DNA of 13,121 nucleotides from Prevotellaceae bacterium UBA4361 (GTDB lineage Bacteria; Bacteroidota; Bacteroidia; Bacteroidales; Bacteroidaceae), in contig DGSN01000075.1 of assembly GCA_002393575.1 (NCBI GenBank), forward strand, positions 1 through 13,121, written 5' to 3'. A model generated the notes under the pieces. It saw only the letters and a program-made list of their open reading frames with translations. It was not told the DNA's origin and searched no databases. Within the stretch, counting starts at the first letter, position 1. Each line of letters opens with the position of its first letter. Shown here piece by piece: positions 6,182 to 13,121 of the stretch. Both the position numbers and the translations under genes were made by a program.

Positions 6182-6362
6182 AAAAAGCCGGGAGGAGATG
6201 TGATGAAACTCCGAGTAAATAAGATTTGAGTGCCCGCATGTCTTTGTAATCCACCGACTAAAAAGTTACCCCGAAGGGCGTGGCCCGCCATTGACGCGCG
6301 AAGCTTATCTCGGTTTTCGATTGTAATTTGATGAGTATCCCGATCGATCCTGTATCCCGGCT
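6182..6362 (-). ncRNA. Candidate structured small RNA, about 180 nt, unnamed
   Basis: There is no credible coding frame here, but the minus strand folds on itself. Its ends pair over 8 bp (AGCCGGGA, 6362-6355, with TCCCGGCT, 6193-6186) and the 3' side runs straight into TTTTT. Inside, CCGAG+ATAAG (6313-6304) pairs with CTTAT (6223-6219) and CTCGG (6215-6211) with a 3-nt bulge, and CGCGT (6298-6294) pairs with ATGCG (6239-6235). Smaller hairpins sit near the tip, including GGCG/CGCC. The closing helix, internal loops and rod-like layout at about 180 nt recall 6S RNA, but I see no diagnostic sequence and do not assign it. RNase P, tmRNA and SRP RNA were considered and lack their signature motifs. 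A well-formed promoter lies 44 bp upstream of the closing helix. Pairings were found by eye, not by a folding program. Confidence 0.5.
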
Positions 6363-6372
6363 ATATGGGTGG

Positions 6373-6389
6373 TTCTCTATGGGAGAGAA
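6373..6389 (-). other. 5'-proximal hairpin of the predicted small-RNA transcript
   Basis: TTCTCT and AGAGAA pair across a 5-nt loop about 10-15 nt after the predicted transcription start. It could protect the 5' end. It is short and could be chance. Confidence 0.25.
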
Positions 6390-6405
6390 ATTACTATCGA
6401 TGTTG

Positions 6406-6436
6406 CAAAGGTAGCGGAATAAACTGAGTTTGCAAA
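6406..6436 (-). promoter_or_regulatory. Strong Bacteroidetes-type promoter driving the small RNA / tRNA-Ser region
   Basis: On the minus strand TTTG (6436-6433) is followed after exactly 19 bp by TACCTTTG (6413-6406), matching both consensus elements. It points into the gene-free region and away from the metalloprotease gene, whose stop codon ends only 17 bp upstream of the -33 element. No coding frame follows, which supports an RNA transcript. Confidence 0.7.
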
Positions 6437-6453
6437 TTTTTTGGCAGTTTTTT

Positions 6454-8154
6454 TTATTTTATCCTTATTTTTTTGCCTCCAGAGATATAAATACCCTCAG
6501 GAAGTTGGTGGATTTCGCTATTGGACTTTGCAACGCACTGTCCTTGGAGGTTGTAGATGAAGGAGGCATTTCGAGGCTGGTCGAGCTGAACGCCTGTGAT
6601 GGCGAGGTCCTCTGGAGTGATACCTTTCGGACAATAGTCGAACTCAATGGAGCCGTCGGCATTTTCCACAATGTTGCGGATAGACTGGTTGAACGGACTG
6701 ATGTCGAACTTGCCTGTGTATTCCAATGGCAGGTAATAGGTGGTTGTATCTTTTACAACTTCTTCGCCTACTGTTCTGGAACTCGTCTGGTACATCTCAA
6801 CATTGCCTGGATTGTCAAGGCTTTTCACTTGCATGAAACCAGGGAAGGGGTCGCCCCATGCAGAATACATGAAATCGTTGTAGTCGTCAACTGTCTCTAC
6901 ATACATATATGAGTCCAATTTGCCATCTGCTGGCACAATGGATATGTACTGATGCGCAGGATTGGTGTTGACGGTGTTGGATGTCCATCGATTCAAGCTG
7001 AAATCGACATGAGTGACCAAGAGGCCGTGGAACTTCGTGTTCACACCACTATGACCTACAAAGGAATCCCAAACTTGGTTCTGACGATTCTCGATGACGA
7101 GATATTCATTGGCGTTGTTAGGATTCACGATTTTGTAGGCATCGCCAAAGGAGGAAATTGGCTCGATGCGAATGTGCTGAGGAGTGACTCCGTCCAAAGT
7201 AATCAGACTCTTCCACCCCATGAAGTCGCGCTCGTATGCGCTGTAATTGCAAGGCGTATAACCGCTGTTGCAGTAGCAGCCTGAATCCATGATGTCCCAG
7301 AAATCGAGTCCGTATGCCACGTATCTTGTGTCATAGAAGTCTGGCAGACCCATTGCATGACTCAATTCATGGACGAAAACGCCGATTCCATCTACAACAT
7401 CGTTGTAGGTTTCGTTGCAACAAGCGTATGAACCGATGCGGACGTTAGAAATGGTGCCACCCGATGGGGACTCCTTTGGCCAGATGAGATTGGCTGCTTC
7501 TGGATGTAATTGGGGGTCGAAAGAGCTTTCTCCTGGACCAGCATAGATGAAGAATGCCATATCGACTACGCCGTCTTTGTTATTGTCGAATTCGCTCCAT
7601 CCATCGGTGGACTTAATGGCCTTCTTCATGGCATCGGCATAAAAGTTACTGATACGTACATCCCTCTGGTTTGCTGTGTTTGCACCATAGTATGCGTATG
7701 TGTGGTCAAGGGTCACGGGACCCATCACTTCGAATTGTGGCGTAAATTGTCCATTACTCTGGTCGTGGAAATACTCTCGGATGGAACCGAAGCTGCCAGC
7801 ATCTTTCCAATACTCATTGACACCATCACCATTGCAATACTTATCGTAGAACTCACGCACAAGCTGTTGCTTGGTTTCATCCGTACAACTGTCACCATTC
7901 TCAAGTCCGACTGAGAAATGCTTGTCAGGGAATTGTACCAAAATGACAGGCACCTTTGGACTACCGATTGAAGTGAGTGCAGCAGACGCATGAGTGCCAA
8001 TGCGACGAGGACCGCCTGCATAAACATTTTCTGTTTCAGACTCTGTATGCACGGCATGTCTGCCTGCTCCACGATAGCGTGGTTTCACGGTAGAAAATGC
8101 AGTGGCTGCAACAGCAGTAAACAAAAGCGAAAGTGCAATTTTTCTCGTATCCAT
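6454..8154 (-). CDS. Secreted M6-family metalloprotease with type IX sorting tail
   Basis: This 566-residue protein has a signal peptide at residues about 1-20 and a propeptide-like stretch before the catalytic part (P-V-I-L-V-Q-F-P-D at about 70 onward). The zinc site H-E-L-S-H-A-M-G-L-P-D covers residues 262-272, with His262, Glu263 and His266 as expected for HExxHxxGxxD. A following D-F-W-D-I-M-D-S-G is the Met-turn region seen in immune-inhibitor-A-like M6 enzymes. The last 48 residues (I-Y-N-L-Q-G-Q ... L-P-E-G-I-Y-I ... K-K-I-R-I-K) look like a type A sorting domain for the type IX secretion system, so the enzyme is probably exported across the outer membrane. A promoter lies just upstream, divergent from mazG. 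No terminator is evident before the small-RNA promoter. Confidence 0.88.
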   Translation of the reverse strand: MDTRKIALSLLFTAVAATAFSTVKPRYRGAGRHAVHTESETENVYAGGPRRIGTHASAALTSIGSPKVPVILVQFPDKHFSVGLENGDSCTDETKQQLVREFYDKYCNGDGVNEYWKDAGSFGSIREYFHDQSNGQFTPQFEVMGPVTLDHTYAYYGANTANQRDVRISNFYADAMKKAIKSTDGWSEFDNNKDGVVDMAFFIYAGPGESSFDPQLHPEAANLIWPKESPSGGTISNVRIGSYACCNETYNDVVDGIGVFVHELSHAMGLPDFYDTRYVAYGLDFWDIMDSGCYCNSGYTPCNYSAYERDFMGWKSLITLDGVTPQHIRIEPISSFGDAYKIVNPNNANEYLVIENRQNQVWDSFVGHSGVNTKFHGLLVTHVDFSLNRWTSNTVNTNPAHQYISIVPADGKLDSYMYVETVDDYNDFMYSAWGDPFPGFMQVKSLDNPGNVEMYQTSSRTVGEEVVKDTTTYYLPLEYTGKFDISPFNQSIRNIVENADGSIEFDYCPKGITPEDLAITGVQLDQPRNASFIYNLQGQCVAKSNSEIHQLPEGIYISGGKKIRIK

Positions 8155-8191
8155 TTGGTTAAGATTTTAGGATTTTTACTGATTTATGGCG

Positions 8192-8222
8192 CAAATTTAC
8201 ACCTATTTTTTTGCTTTTGCAA
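8192..8222 (-). promoter_or_regulatory. Promoter of the M6 metalloprotease
   Basis: On the minus strand TTG (8222-8220) precedes TAAATTTG (8199-8192) by 20 bp, close to consensus. The start would be about 30 bp before the ATG at 8154. Confidence 0.6.
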
Positions 8223-8263
8223 TTTTAAAAGCTGAAAATGATGGTATTCTTATAAATAAGTGC

Positions 8264-8271
8264 TAACTTTG
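8264..8271 (+). promoter_or_regulatory. -7 element upstream of mazG
   Basis: TAACTTTG matches TAnnTTTG. No clear TTTG lies 19-21 bp upstream. The implied 5' leader of about 70 nt holds nothing I recognise. Confidence 0.42.
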
Positions 8272-8349
8272 AACGATAATGTTGTGATGTTTGGGCAATT
8301 AGAATTGTCCGCCACATCGTAAAACAGTCGATTTTTAAGAACAGATAAG

Positions 8350-9138
8350 ATGCATACGAAAGAAGAAAAACTGGAGGCTTTTGGCAGGCTGCTCGATGTG
8401 CTCGACACGCTCCGAGAGAAATGCCCGTGGGACAGAAAACAAACCAACGAAAGCTTGCGCACCAACACCATTGAGGAAGTGTATGAACTCTGCGACGCGC
8501 TGATGAAAGATCAGCCACAGGAGATTTGCAAGGAACTGGGTGACGTAATCATGCACGTGGTGTTCTACTCTCGCATCGCTCAGGAGAAGGAACAATTCGA
8601 CATCGCTGACGTGCTCAATAAGCAATGCGACAAACTGATTTTCCGCCATCCGCATGTGTATGGCGATGCAGTGGCTGAGTCGGCTGGCGACGTGCTGAAG
8701 ACTTGGGAACAAATCAAACTGAAGGAGAAGAACGGCAACAAGACGGTACTAAGCGGTGTGCCCAACGCGCTGCCTTCGCTCATCAAGTCGTACCGAGTGC
8801 AGGAGAAAGCCGCCAACGTGGGCTTCGACTGGGAACAGAAGGAAGACGTTTGGAAGAAGGTGAAGGAAGAAATTGCCGAGTTCGAGGCTGAAGTGGCAAA
8901 CATGGACAGAGAGAAAGCCACCAGCGAATTTGGCGACGTGCTGTTCTCCTTGGTCAATGCTGCCCGACTCTACCACATCAACCCCGACAATGCCTTGGAA
9001 CGCACGAACAAGAAATTCATTGAGCGTTTCAACTACGTGGAGGAACACTCTATCAAGGCAGGGAAGAACCTCAACGAGATGTCGCTGGCAGAAATGGACG
9101 AACTGTGGGAAGAGGCGAAGAAATTAGGAAAAAGTTAA
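8350..9138 (+). CDS. mazG: Nucleoside triphosphate pyrophosphohydrolase MazG
   Basis: This 262-residue protein matches the full-length two-domain MazG. The N-terminal domain carries W-D-R-K-Q-T then E42-E43-x-x-E46 and E62-L-G-D65, the metal-binding residues of the all-alpha NTP pyrophosphatase fold. The C-terminal domain repeats this with E173-E174-x-x-E177 and E193-F-G-D196. The enzyme hydrolyses NTPs to NMP and pyrophosphate in the cytoplasm. It is thought to clear abnormal nucleotides, and in E. coli also to lower ppGpp. It diverges from the M6 protease gene and precedes an exported-protein gene with its own promoter. Both halves look intact. Confidence 0.95.
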   Translation: MHTKEEKLEAFGRLLDVLDTLREKCPWDRKQTNESLRTNTIEEVYELCDALMKDQPQEICKELGDVIMHVVFYSRIAQEKEQFDIADVLNKQCDKLIFRHPHVYGDAVAESAGDVLKTWEQIKLKEKNGNKTVLSGVPNALPSLIKSYRVQEKAANVGFDWEQKEDVWKKVKEEIAEFEAEVANMDREKATSEFGDVLFSLVNAARLYHINPDNALERTNKKFIERFNYVEEHSIKAGKNLNEMSLAEMDELWEEAKKLGKS

Positions 9139-9176
9139 AAAAGATTAGAGAAGGGGGTGCATTGGGAAAAATGCAC

Positions 9177-9184
9177 TATCTTTG
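9177..9184 (+). promoter_or_regulatory. -7 element for the DUF4468-like gene
   Basis: TATCTTTG matches TAnnTTTG. It lies after the alternative upstream ATG at 9157, so transcripts from here would use the ATG at 9223. A -33 element at normal spacing is not clear. Confidence 0.45.
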
Positions 9185-9222
9185 CAACAGAGTATGACAT
9201 AACCAAAAACCAAAGCAACAAA

Positions 9223-9864
9223 ATGAAAAAACTGATGTTTGCAATGATGCTGGCCTTCATGCCAATGTGCATCCACACGGCACAGGCACAGCTCTTCGTA
9301 AAGAAAAACTTCAAGGGCAGAATGGAAGCATCTGCCTACATGCAGGGAGCAGTGCCCGAAGTGAACGGAAGAGTCGAATTCAACGAGAACTTTTCTGCTC
9401 CAGGCAAGACAAAAGACCAGATTTTCCAGCAAGTGCTGTCGTGGGCAAACCTCCGATACATGCCCGAAACAGAACGTGGCGCTTGGAACGACGAGGACTA
9501 CTACAAGAACAACGAATTCTCGAAGGTGGTTTCTGCCGACAAGAACACGGGCATCATTATTTGCCAAGCTGACGAGGACCTCGTCTTCACAAACAAGACG
9601 CTGGCAAAGGACTTCACTCGCACCAACTACACACTCACAATTCGTGTGAAGGACAACGGCGGCGAAGTGACCGTGAACAATATCATTTACACCTACAACC
9701 TCGCAGAGTCGCCAGAGAGAATAGCAGCAGAGGACTGGATTACTGACAAGGAAGCGATTTCGAAGAAAGGTGGACTTCTCAAGGGGTCTGCACGTTTCCG
9801 CATCAAGACCATCGACTTGAAGAACGAGCTGGTGAAGGAAATTGCGGATGCAGCACAGAAATAA
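9223..9864 (+). CDS. Exported DUF4468-like protein
   Basis: The start at 9223 is preferred over 9157: it begins directly with a clean signal peptide (M-K-K-L-M-F-A-M-M-L ending A-Q-A-Q) and lies downstream of a promoter element that the longer frame would include. The product is 213 residues. After cleavage there is a V-P-E-V-N-G-R-V-E-F segment, then a region with W and Y (L-S-W-A-N-L-R-Y), an acidic segment and a beta-rich Y-T-L-T-I-R-V-K-D-N-G-G-E-V stretch. This layout fits DUF4468, a TBP-like-fold domain frequent in exported Bacteroidetes proteins and of unknown function. The family name is from recall of the pattern; a search could place it elsewhere. The tail is helical and Lys-rich. 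Confidence 0.68.
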   Translation: MKKLMFAMMLAFMPMCIHTAQAQLFVKKNFKGRMEASAYMQGAVPEVNGRVEFNENFSAPGKTKDQIFQQVLSWANLRYMPETERGAWNDEDYYKNNEFSKVVSADKNTGIIICQADEDLVFTNKTLAKDFTRTNYTLTIRVKDNGGEVTVNNIIYTYNLAESPERIAAEDWITDKEAISKKGGLLKGSARFRIKTIDLKNELVKEIADAAQK

Positions 9865-9890
9865 TAACTCCCCACATTCGATGACACTAC

Positions 9891-9943
9891 TCAGCAAGAA
9901 ATCCTCGCATCGCGCTCTTTTGGCAAAGAGGATTTCTTGCTGA
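9891..9943. other. 16-bp perfect inverted repeat between two genes
   Basis: TCAGCAAGAAATCCTC (9891-9906) pairs perfectly with GAGGATTTCTTGCTGA (9928-9943) across a 21-nt loop. The loop itself contains CTCTTT/AAAGAG (9915-9920 and 9925-9930), whose last three bases also belong to the large stem, so the two structures compete. Only ATTTT, after a 4-nt gap, follows on the plus strand, so it is a poor intrinsic terminator. An mRNA-processing or attenuating hairpin is as likely. Confidence 0.5.
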
Positions 9944-9978
9944 ACAGATTTTCTACTGAACCCAATTTAAGCAGAACA

Positions 9979-10242
9979 ATGAAAACTGAAGATATCGACA
10001 AAATCATTGCTGAAAGCCTGGAAAAGGAAAAGAAAGCCAGCAAATGGCATCGCCCCGAGAAAAAGAAGAGCGACAAGATGGGGCAAGTGCGACAAGTGCT
10101 CAATGCCGTATTTATGCTGGGATTTCTGGCTGCAATCATCATTTATTTTGCCATGCCCGAAAACAGAGTGCTCTTCTTCTGTGTAGGATTTGGCGCAATG
10201 GCAGTGAAAATTGTCGAATTCATCATAAGATTCTTGTTCTAA
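9979..10242 (+). CDS. Small two-helix membrane protein of unknown function
   Basis: The 87-residue product starts M-K-T-E-D-I-D-K. The upstream in-frame ATG at 9937 lies within the stem of the inverted repeat and is less likely. Residues about 1-40 are strongly charged (Lys/Glu-rich) and should be cytoplasmic. Two hydrophobic segments follow (about residues 40-58 and 63-85) joined by a short A-M-P-E-N-R turn, and the chain ends in F-L-F. No family is recognised. It is followed after 28 bp by the porin gene, so co-transcription is likely. Confidence 0.62.
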   Translation: MKTEDIDKIIAESLEKEKKASKWHRPEKKKSDKMGQVRQVLNAVFMLGFLAAIIIYFAMPENRVLFFCVGFGAMAVKIVEFIIRFLF

Positions 10243-10270
10243 GTTCATTTCCAAAGACTCCGTTGATTTA

Positions 10271-12343
10271 GTGAAAATACTGTTCCGATTATTGTTGATA
10301 CTGACTGTGGCAGTGCTCCCATCCACGATGAGGGGTCAGAGAATTGTGCGAGAACTGGAATCCAACACAGACCTATCCATCGCAGAAGACTCAACCCTCG
10401 ACAACAAGAAAAAGATGAAAAACATTCCTGCTGAAGTGAAATCATGGACCATTGACCAGTACGGAAACAGGAACGAAATAGAGGTAGATACGCTGCGACA
10501 CCTTTATCAGAACAACGAACACAGCGAAGGCGCGAACGGAAGCTACAACACCTTGGGCAACCTCGGTTCTCCTCGTCTTTCTCGCATCTACATGAATCGC
10601 CGACAAGACACAAACTTCTTCTTCGCCCAACCTTTCGACCAATTCATCACATGGCAAAGTGATTTTCGGTTCTTCAACACGAAATCGCCATACATGAACT
10701 TGAGTTACAACTGGTGTGGTTCGAAAAACACAGGTTTCGACCATTTCAAAGCCCTTTACACGAACAATGCAGGAAAGCGATTCAACATTGGTGGCTTATT
10801 CGACTACATGTACGGACAAGGCTACTACGACAAGCAATCCACATCGTTCATGAACGCCACAGGCTGGTTTTCATATCTCGGTGACAAGTACGACGTTCAC
10901 TTCCGCTACACGCACAACTACATGAAGATGGCTGAGAACGGAGGTTTAGAAGACGATCGCTACATCACCAACCCTGAAGCGTTCCCACAAAGATACAGTT
11001 CGGACCAAATGCCTGTGAAACTCTCACAAACGTGGAACAAACAGGAGCATGACTTTGTGCATCTCCTCCATCGCTACCACATCGGCTTCTATCGGAACCA
11101 CTACAATATGAAGACTGAAGGTGACTCCACTTTTGTGGATTCTGCCAGCGTTAGCGAAGAGTTTGTACCCGTCACCAGTATCTTCCATCGATTCTCCCTT
11201 GAAAGCTATCGAAGACGGTATGTGGCACATGAAGCGCCCAAATACTATCACAGCTACAATTACCTGCCAGGCGATTCCGCCAGCGACAAACACAGCATGG
11301 CAGAATTCAAGAACCTCGTAGGACTTTCCCTGCACGAAGGATTCAACAAATATGCCTTGGCAGGAATCAACGCATACGTAGGCTTTATCAACACCTCTTA
11401 CCAAATGCCTGACACGATGATGGTGAGGAACGACACAGTTGAATTCAGACATAAATACAAAGAGAATGACATCGTGGTCGGAGGACAACTCATTCGCACA
11501 CAAGGAACATGGATTCACTATCAAGCTGATGCGGAATTTTTTGTGGCTGGAGACAACGCAGGCGAAATACACCTTTCAGGAAAAGGAGAACTGAATTTCC
11601 CATTACTGGGCGACACAGCACAAGTGGTGGTAGATGCCCAGTTCAATCGAGCAAAACCAAGTTTCTTTTACGACCATCTTCATTCCAAGCACCTTTGGTG
11701 GGAGAACGAGTGTAGCGCTTTCACTCAGACTCGAATCGGAGGAGAAATCCATCTGCCTAAGACCAACACCCACTTGGAAGCGCACGTAGAGAACATTAAG
11801 AATTATGCTTATCTCGCTAACGAAGGACCTACTATCGTCAAGGGAGATAACACCTATTATACAAATAATATCGTCGTGAAGCAATGTAGCGAGAACGTAC
11901 AAATCATTAGTGCCACACTTCGACAGAACTTCAAGCTTGGCATTTTCCATCTCGACAACGACTTCACATTCCAAACTTGCACTCACGACGATGTACTTCC
12001 TCTGCCAAAAATTTCGACCTATCACAACCTTTACATCGATTTCAAAATTGCAAAGGTACTCAGCTGTGAAATCGGAGCCGACCTCAAGTATTTCACAGAA
12101 TACTATGCACCCGATTATTCGCCTGTTGTCAGTAACTTCACAACGCAGAACCCGAATAACCGCATCAAGATAGGTAACTATCCACTCATCAGCGCCTACG
12201 CCAATTTCTCGCTAAAGCGCACTCGATTCTACGTACAATACTATCATGCAAATCAATCCACAGGAAGATATTTCTGGGCTCCACACTATCCTATGAATCC
12301 TAAAGGCATTCACTTCGGCATCAGCTGGAACTTCTACGATTAA
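10271..12343 (+). CDS. Putative outer-membrane porin (Porin_10-like)
   Basis: This 690-residue protein starts with GTG at 10271. No ATG is nearby in frame, and the GTG gives a good signal peptide (K-I-L-F-R-L-L-L-I-L-T-V ending at about G-Q, residue 23). The mature chain begins with a D-Q-Y-G-N-R region and an L-G-N-L-G-S-P segment, then many short alternating, Tyr/Phe/Trp/Asn-rich stretches with tight turns, as in a beta-barrel. It ends in I-S-W-N-F-Y-D, an aromatic terminal strand. This matches the large Bacteroidetes family annotated as putative porin. It probably forms a diffusion channel in the outer membrane; the substrate is unknown. A hairpin terminator follows 46 bp after the stop. 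Confidence 0.85.
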   Translation: MKILFRLLLILTVAVLPSTMRGQRIVRELESNTDLSIAEDSTLDNKKKMKNIPAEVKSWTIDQYGNRNEIEVDTLRHLYQNNEHSEGANGSYNTLGNLGSPRLSRIYMNRRQDTNFFFAQPFDQFITWQSDFRFFNTKSPYMNLSYNWCGSKNTGFDHFKALYTNNAGKRFNIGGLFDYMYGQGYYDKQSTSFMNATGWFSYLGDKYDVHFRYTHNYMKMAENGGLEDDRYITNPEAFPQRYSSDQMPVKLSQTWNKQEHDFVHLLHRYHIGFYRNHYNMKTEGDSTFVDSASVSEEFVPVTSIFHRFSLESYRRRYVAHEAPKYYHSYNYLPGDSASDKHSMAEFKNLVGLSLHEGFNKYALAGINAYVGFINTSYQMPDTMMVRNDTVEFRHKYKENDIVVGGQLIRTQGTWIHYQADAEFFVAGDNAGEIHLSGKGELNFPLLGDTAQVVVDAQFNRAKPSFFYDHLHSKHLWWENECSAFTQTRIGGEIHLPKTNTHLEAHVENIKNYAYLANEGPTIVKGDNTYYTNNIVVKQCSENVQIISATLRQNFKLGIFHLDNDFTFQTCTHDDVLPLPKISTYHNLYIDFKIAKVLSCEIGADLKYFTEYYAPDYSPVVSNFTTQNPNNRIKIGNYPLISAYANFSLKRTRFYVQYYHANQSTGRYFWAPHYPMNPKGIHFGISWNFYD

Positions 12344-12389
12344 TCCATCAACAAACGCATATTCAAACATACGTATTTCCACAATACAC

Positions 12390-12424
12390 AAAAAGGATTG
12401 AGCAGCACTTGCCCAATCCTTTTT
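12390..12424. terminator. Bidirectional intrinsic terminator after the porin gene
   Basis: AAAAAGGATTG (12390-12400) pairs perfectly with CAATCCTTTTT (12414-12424) over 11 bp with a 13-nt loop. The A-run and T-run make it able to end transcription from either side: the porin unit from the left and any readthrough of the rRNA operon from the right. Confidence 0.82.
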
Positions 12425-12567
12425 CGTTACTCAACACAATCAATCCTTTCGATATAGGTGCCTTACCCAAAGCCACTTGCACGGATTTGACATCCTAAGC
12501 CATTGGTAATAGGAAACGCTGGAATCTCTGTATGGCAATTAAACAACACCTATAATAGTAGATATAA
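12425..12567. other. Gene-free spacer between porin and rRNA terminators
   Basis: About 140 bp with no open frame of note, no TAnnTTTG promoter and no hairpin that I can support. Confidence 0.5.
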
Positions 12568-12607
12568 CAAAAAGAAGAGGCATCAGACTGTTGTTTTCTG
12601 ATGCCTC
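12568..12607 (-). terminator. Terminator of the rRNA operon
   Basis: On the minus strand GAGGCATCAGA pairs with TCTGATGCCTC (11 bp, 9-nt loop), then TTCTTTTTG follows. It starts about 7 bp after the 5S gene. Confidence 0.88.
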
Positions 12608-12614
12608 CCCGAAA

Positions 12615-12726
12615 GACGGCGGCGACCTACTCTCCCGCATTGCGGAGCAGTACCATCGGCGCGCGTGGGCTTAACTTCTCTGTTCGGGATGGGAAGAGGT
12701 GGAACCCCACGGCTATAGCCACCTGA
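12615..12726 (-). rRNA. rrf: 5S ribosomal RNA
   Basis: The minus strand contains the conserved 5S core CCGAACAGAGAAGTTAAGCC and the GCGCCGATGGTACTGC segment, and ends with GAGAGTAGGTCGCCGCC. The 5' GGTGGC pairs with the 3' GCCGCC to form helix I. Length of about 112 nt is normal. The exact ends are estimated to within a few bases. Confidence 0.95.
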
Positions 12727-13002
12727 TTTGTTTCCTTGTTTATTTATCTGTATCTTTCTCCTTGGCTCCTCCTTCGGTTTCATCTTCCCCATTTCGGTTT
12801 CATCTTCCCTACTGGAGCCGGAGTGTATTTCTGACATGACTGGAATGAGAAAGGGATGCGACAAGCCAGCTCTTTCCTGCTGACATCTCACTAGCGCTAC
12901 TCACCGCACTTCTCCAACACGCATGGAATGCCTTTTGTTTGCAGCCCGTTATCAGCTGCTGGCACATCCACGCGCAGCGCGGACCGAAGGTAAACGCCGG
13001 AC
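12727..13002 (-). other. 23S-5S internal transcribed spacer
   Basis: About 276 bp between the 23S and 5S genes, with no tRNA and no supportable ORF. It contains a 17-bp tandem repeat near the 5S side and a CGCCGG/CCGGCG hairpin (12995-13000 and 13012-13017) at the 23S 3' boundary that may belong to processing. It seems longer than many spacers of this kind. Confidence 0.6.
12773..12809. repeat. 17-bp tandem direct repeat in the rRNA spacer
   Basis: TTCGGTTTCATCTTCCC occurs at 12773-12789 and again at 12793-12809, a period of 20 bp. It lies in the transcribed 23S-5S spacer. Confidence 0.85.
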
Positions 13003-13121
13003 GCGGCAAAGCCGGCGGGCTATTAGTATGGCTCGGCTGTGACGTCGCCGCCTCTACACCTGCCACCTATCAACGTCATCGTCTATGACGACCCTATGAG
13101 ACCTCATCTTGCGGCCGGCTT
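13003..13121 (-). rRNA. rrl: 23S ribosomal RNA, 3' end (continues beyond window)
   Basis: The minus strand from the window edge matches the 3' terminal region of 23S: GCCGGCCGCAAGATGAG, then GTTGATAGGTGGCAGGTGTA, then GCCGAGCCATACTAATA. In E. coli the mature end lies about 20 nt after the ACTAAT, which places the end here near 13003. This boundary is approximate. Confidence 0.93.

Noticed and set aside
6094..6291. 65-codon frame on the minus strand within the gene-free region
   Set aside because: It covers half of the self-complementary RNA block and the following hairpin. Its codons are explained by the RNA structure, and no start signal or family supports translation.
6430..7914. Several plus-strand frames opposite the M6 protease
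   Set aside because: The minus strand encodes a continuous protein with a zinc site and sorting tail; these are shadows.
9145..9897. Minus-strand frame of 250 codons opposite the DUF4468-like gene
   Set aside because: The plus strand has a signal peptide, a promoter element and family-like sequence. The antisense frame has Cys/His/Val-rich composition expected from a shadow.
5957..9943. Shared 12-mer ATTTCTTGCTGA in the tRNA-Ser terminator and the 9928-9943 stem
   Set aside because: In 13 kb, counting both strands, several 12-base matches are expected by chance, and the two hairpins differ otherwise, so a repeat family is not supported.
1..13121. CRISPR array, retron or other defence system
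   Set aside because: No regularly spaced repeats, reverse transcriptase, Cas, restriction or toxin-antitoxin genes were seen. MazG here is the full-length housekeeping type and has no adjacent mazEF.

Overview
The window looks like a piece of a Bacteroidales chromosome, most likely Prevotellaceae. The signs are repeated Bacteroidetes-type promoters (TTTG or TTG, about 19-20 bp, then TAnnTTTG), lipoproteins with an acidic stretch right after the lipobox cysteine, a metalloprotease ending in a type IX secretion sorting tail, a Porin_10-type putative porin, and 5S/23S rRNA of Bacteroidetes type. The genus is an inference.

Left part (1-1828): the 3' end of an ISL3-like transposase with a plausible terminal inverted repeat, then a small membrane-anchored AraC-type regulator. 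That regulator converges on, and overlaps by 59 bp, a multi-pass membrane protein on the minus strand. A divergent intergenic region carrying a perfect 12-bp palindrome follows.

Secreted-protein unit (1757-5422): a promoter, an exported TPR-like protein, a 689-residue lipoprotein that joins a clostripain-type (C11) cysteine peptidase to an M15 zinc peptidase, and a small lipoprotein of unknown function, closed by a strong hairpin terminator. All three products carry export signals, so the unit probably acts at the outer membrane or cell surface.

Middle (5470-6453): a 5'-truncated Xaa-Pro aminopeptidase remnant, tRNA-Ser(CGA) with a strong terminator, and a gene-free stretch of nearly 390 bp. 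This stretch is not empty. It starts, on the minus strand, with the best-spaced promoter in the window and holds a self-complementary block of about 177 nt that looks like a structured small RNA, followed by further hairpins up to the tRNA.

Right part (6454-12343): an M6-family secreted metalloprotease (minus), diverging from mazG (plus). Then come a DUF4468-like exported protein, a small two-helix membrane protein and a putative outer-membrane porin. A 16-bp perfect inverted repeat lies between the DUF4468-like gene and the small membrane gene.

Right end (12390-13121): a bidirectional-looking terminator, then the 3' end of an rRNA operon on the minus strand (23S 3' end, long 23S-5S spacer with a 17-bp tandem repeat, 5S rRNA, terminator).

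The most unusual items are the C11-M15 peptidase fusion with its uncharacterised partner genes, and the candidate structured RNA upstream of tRNA-Ser.
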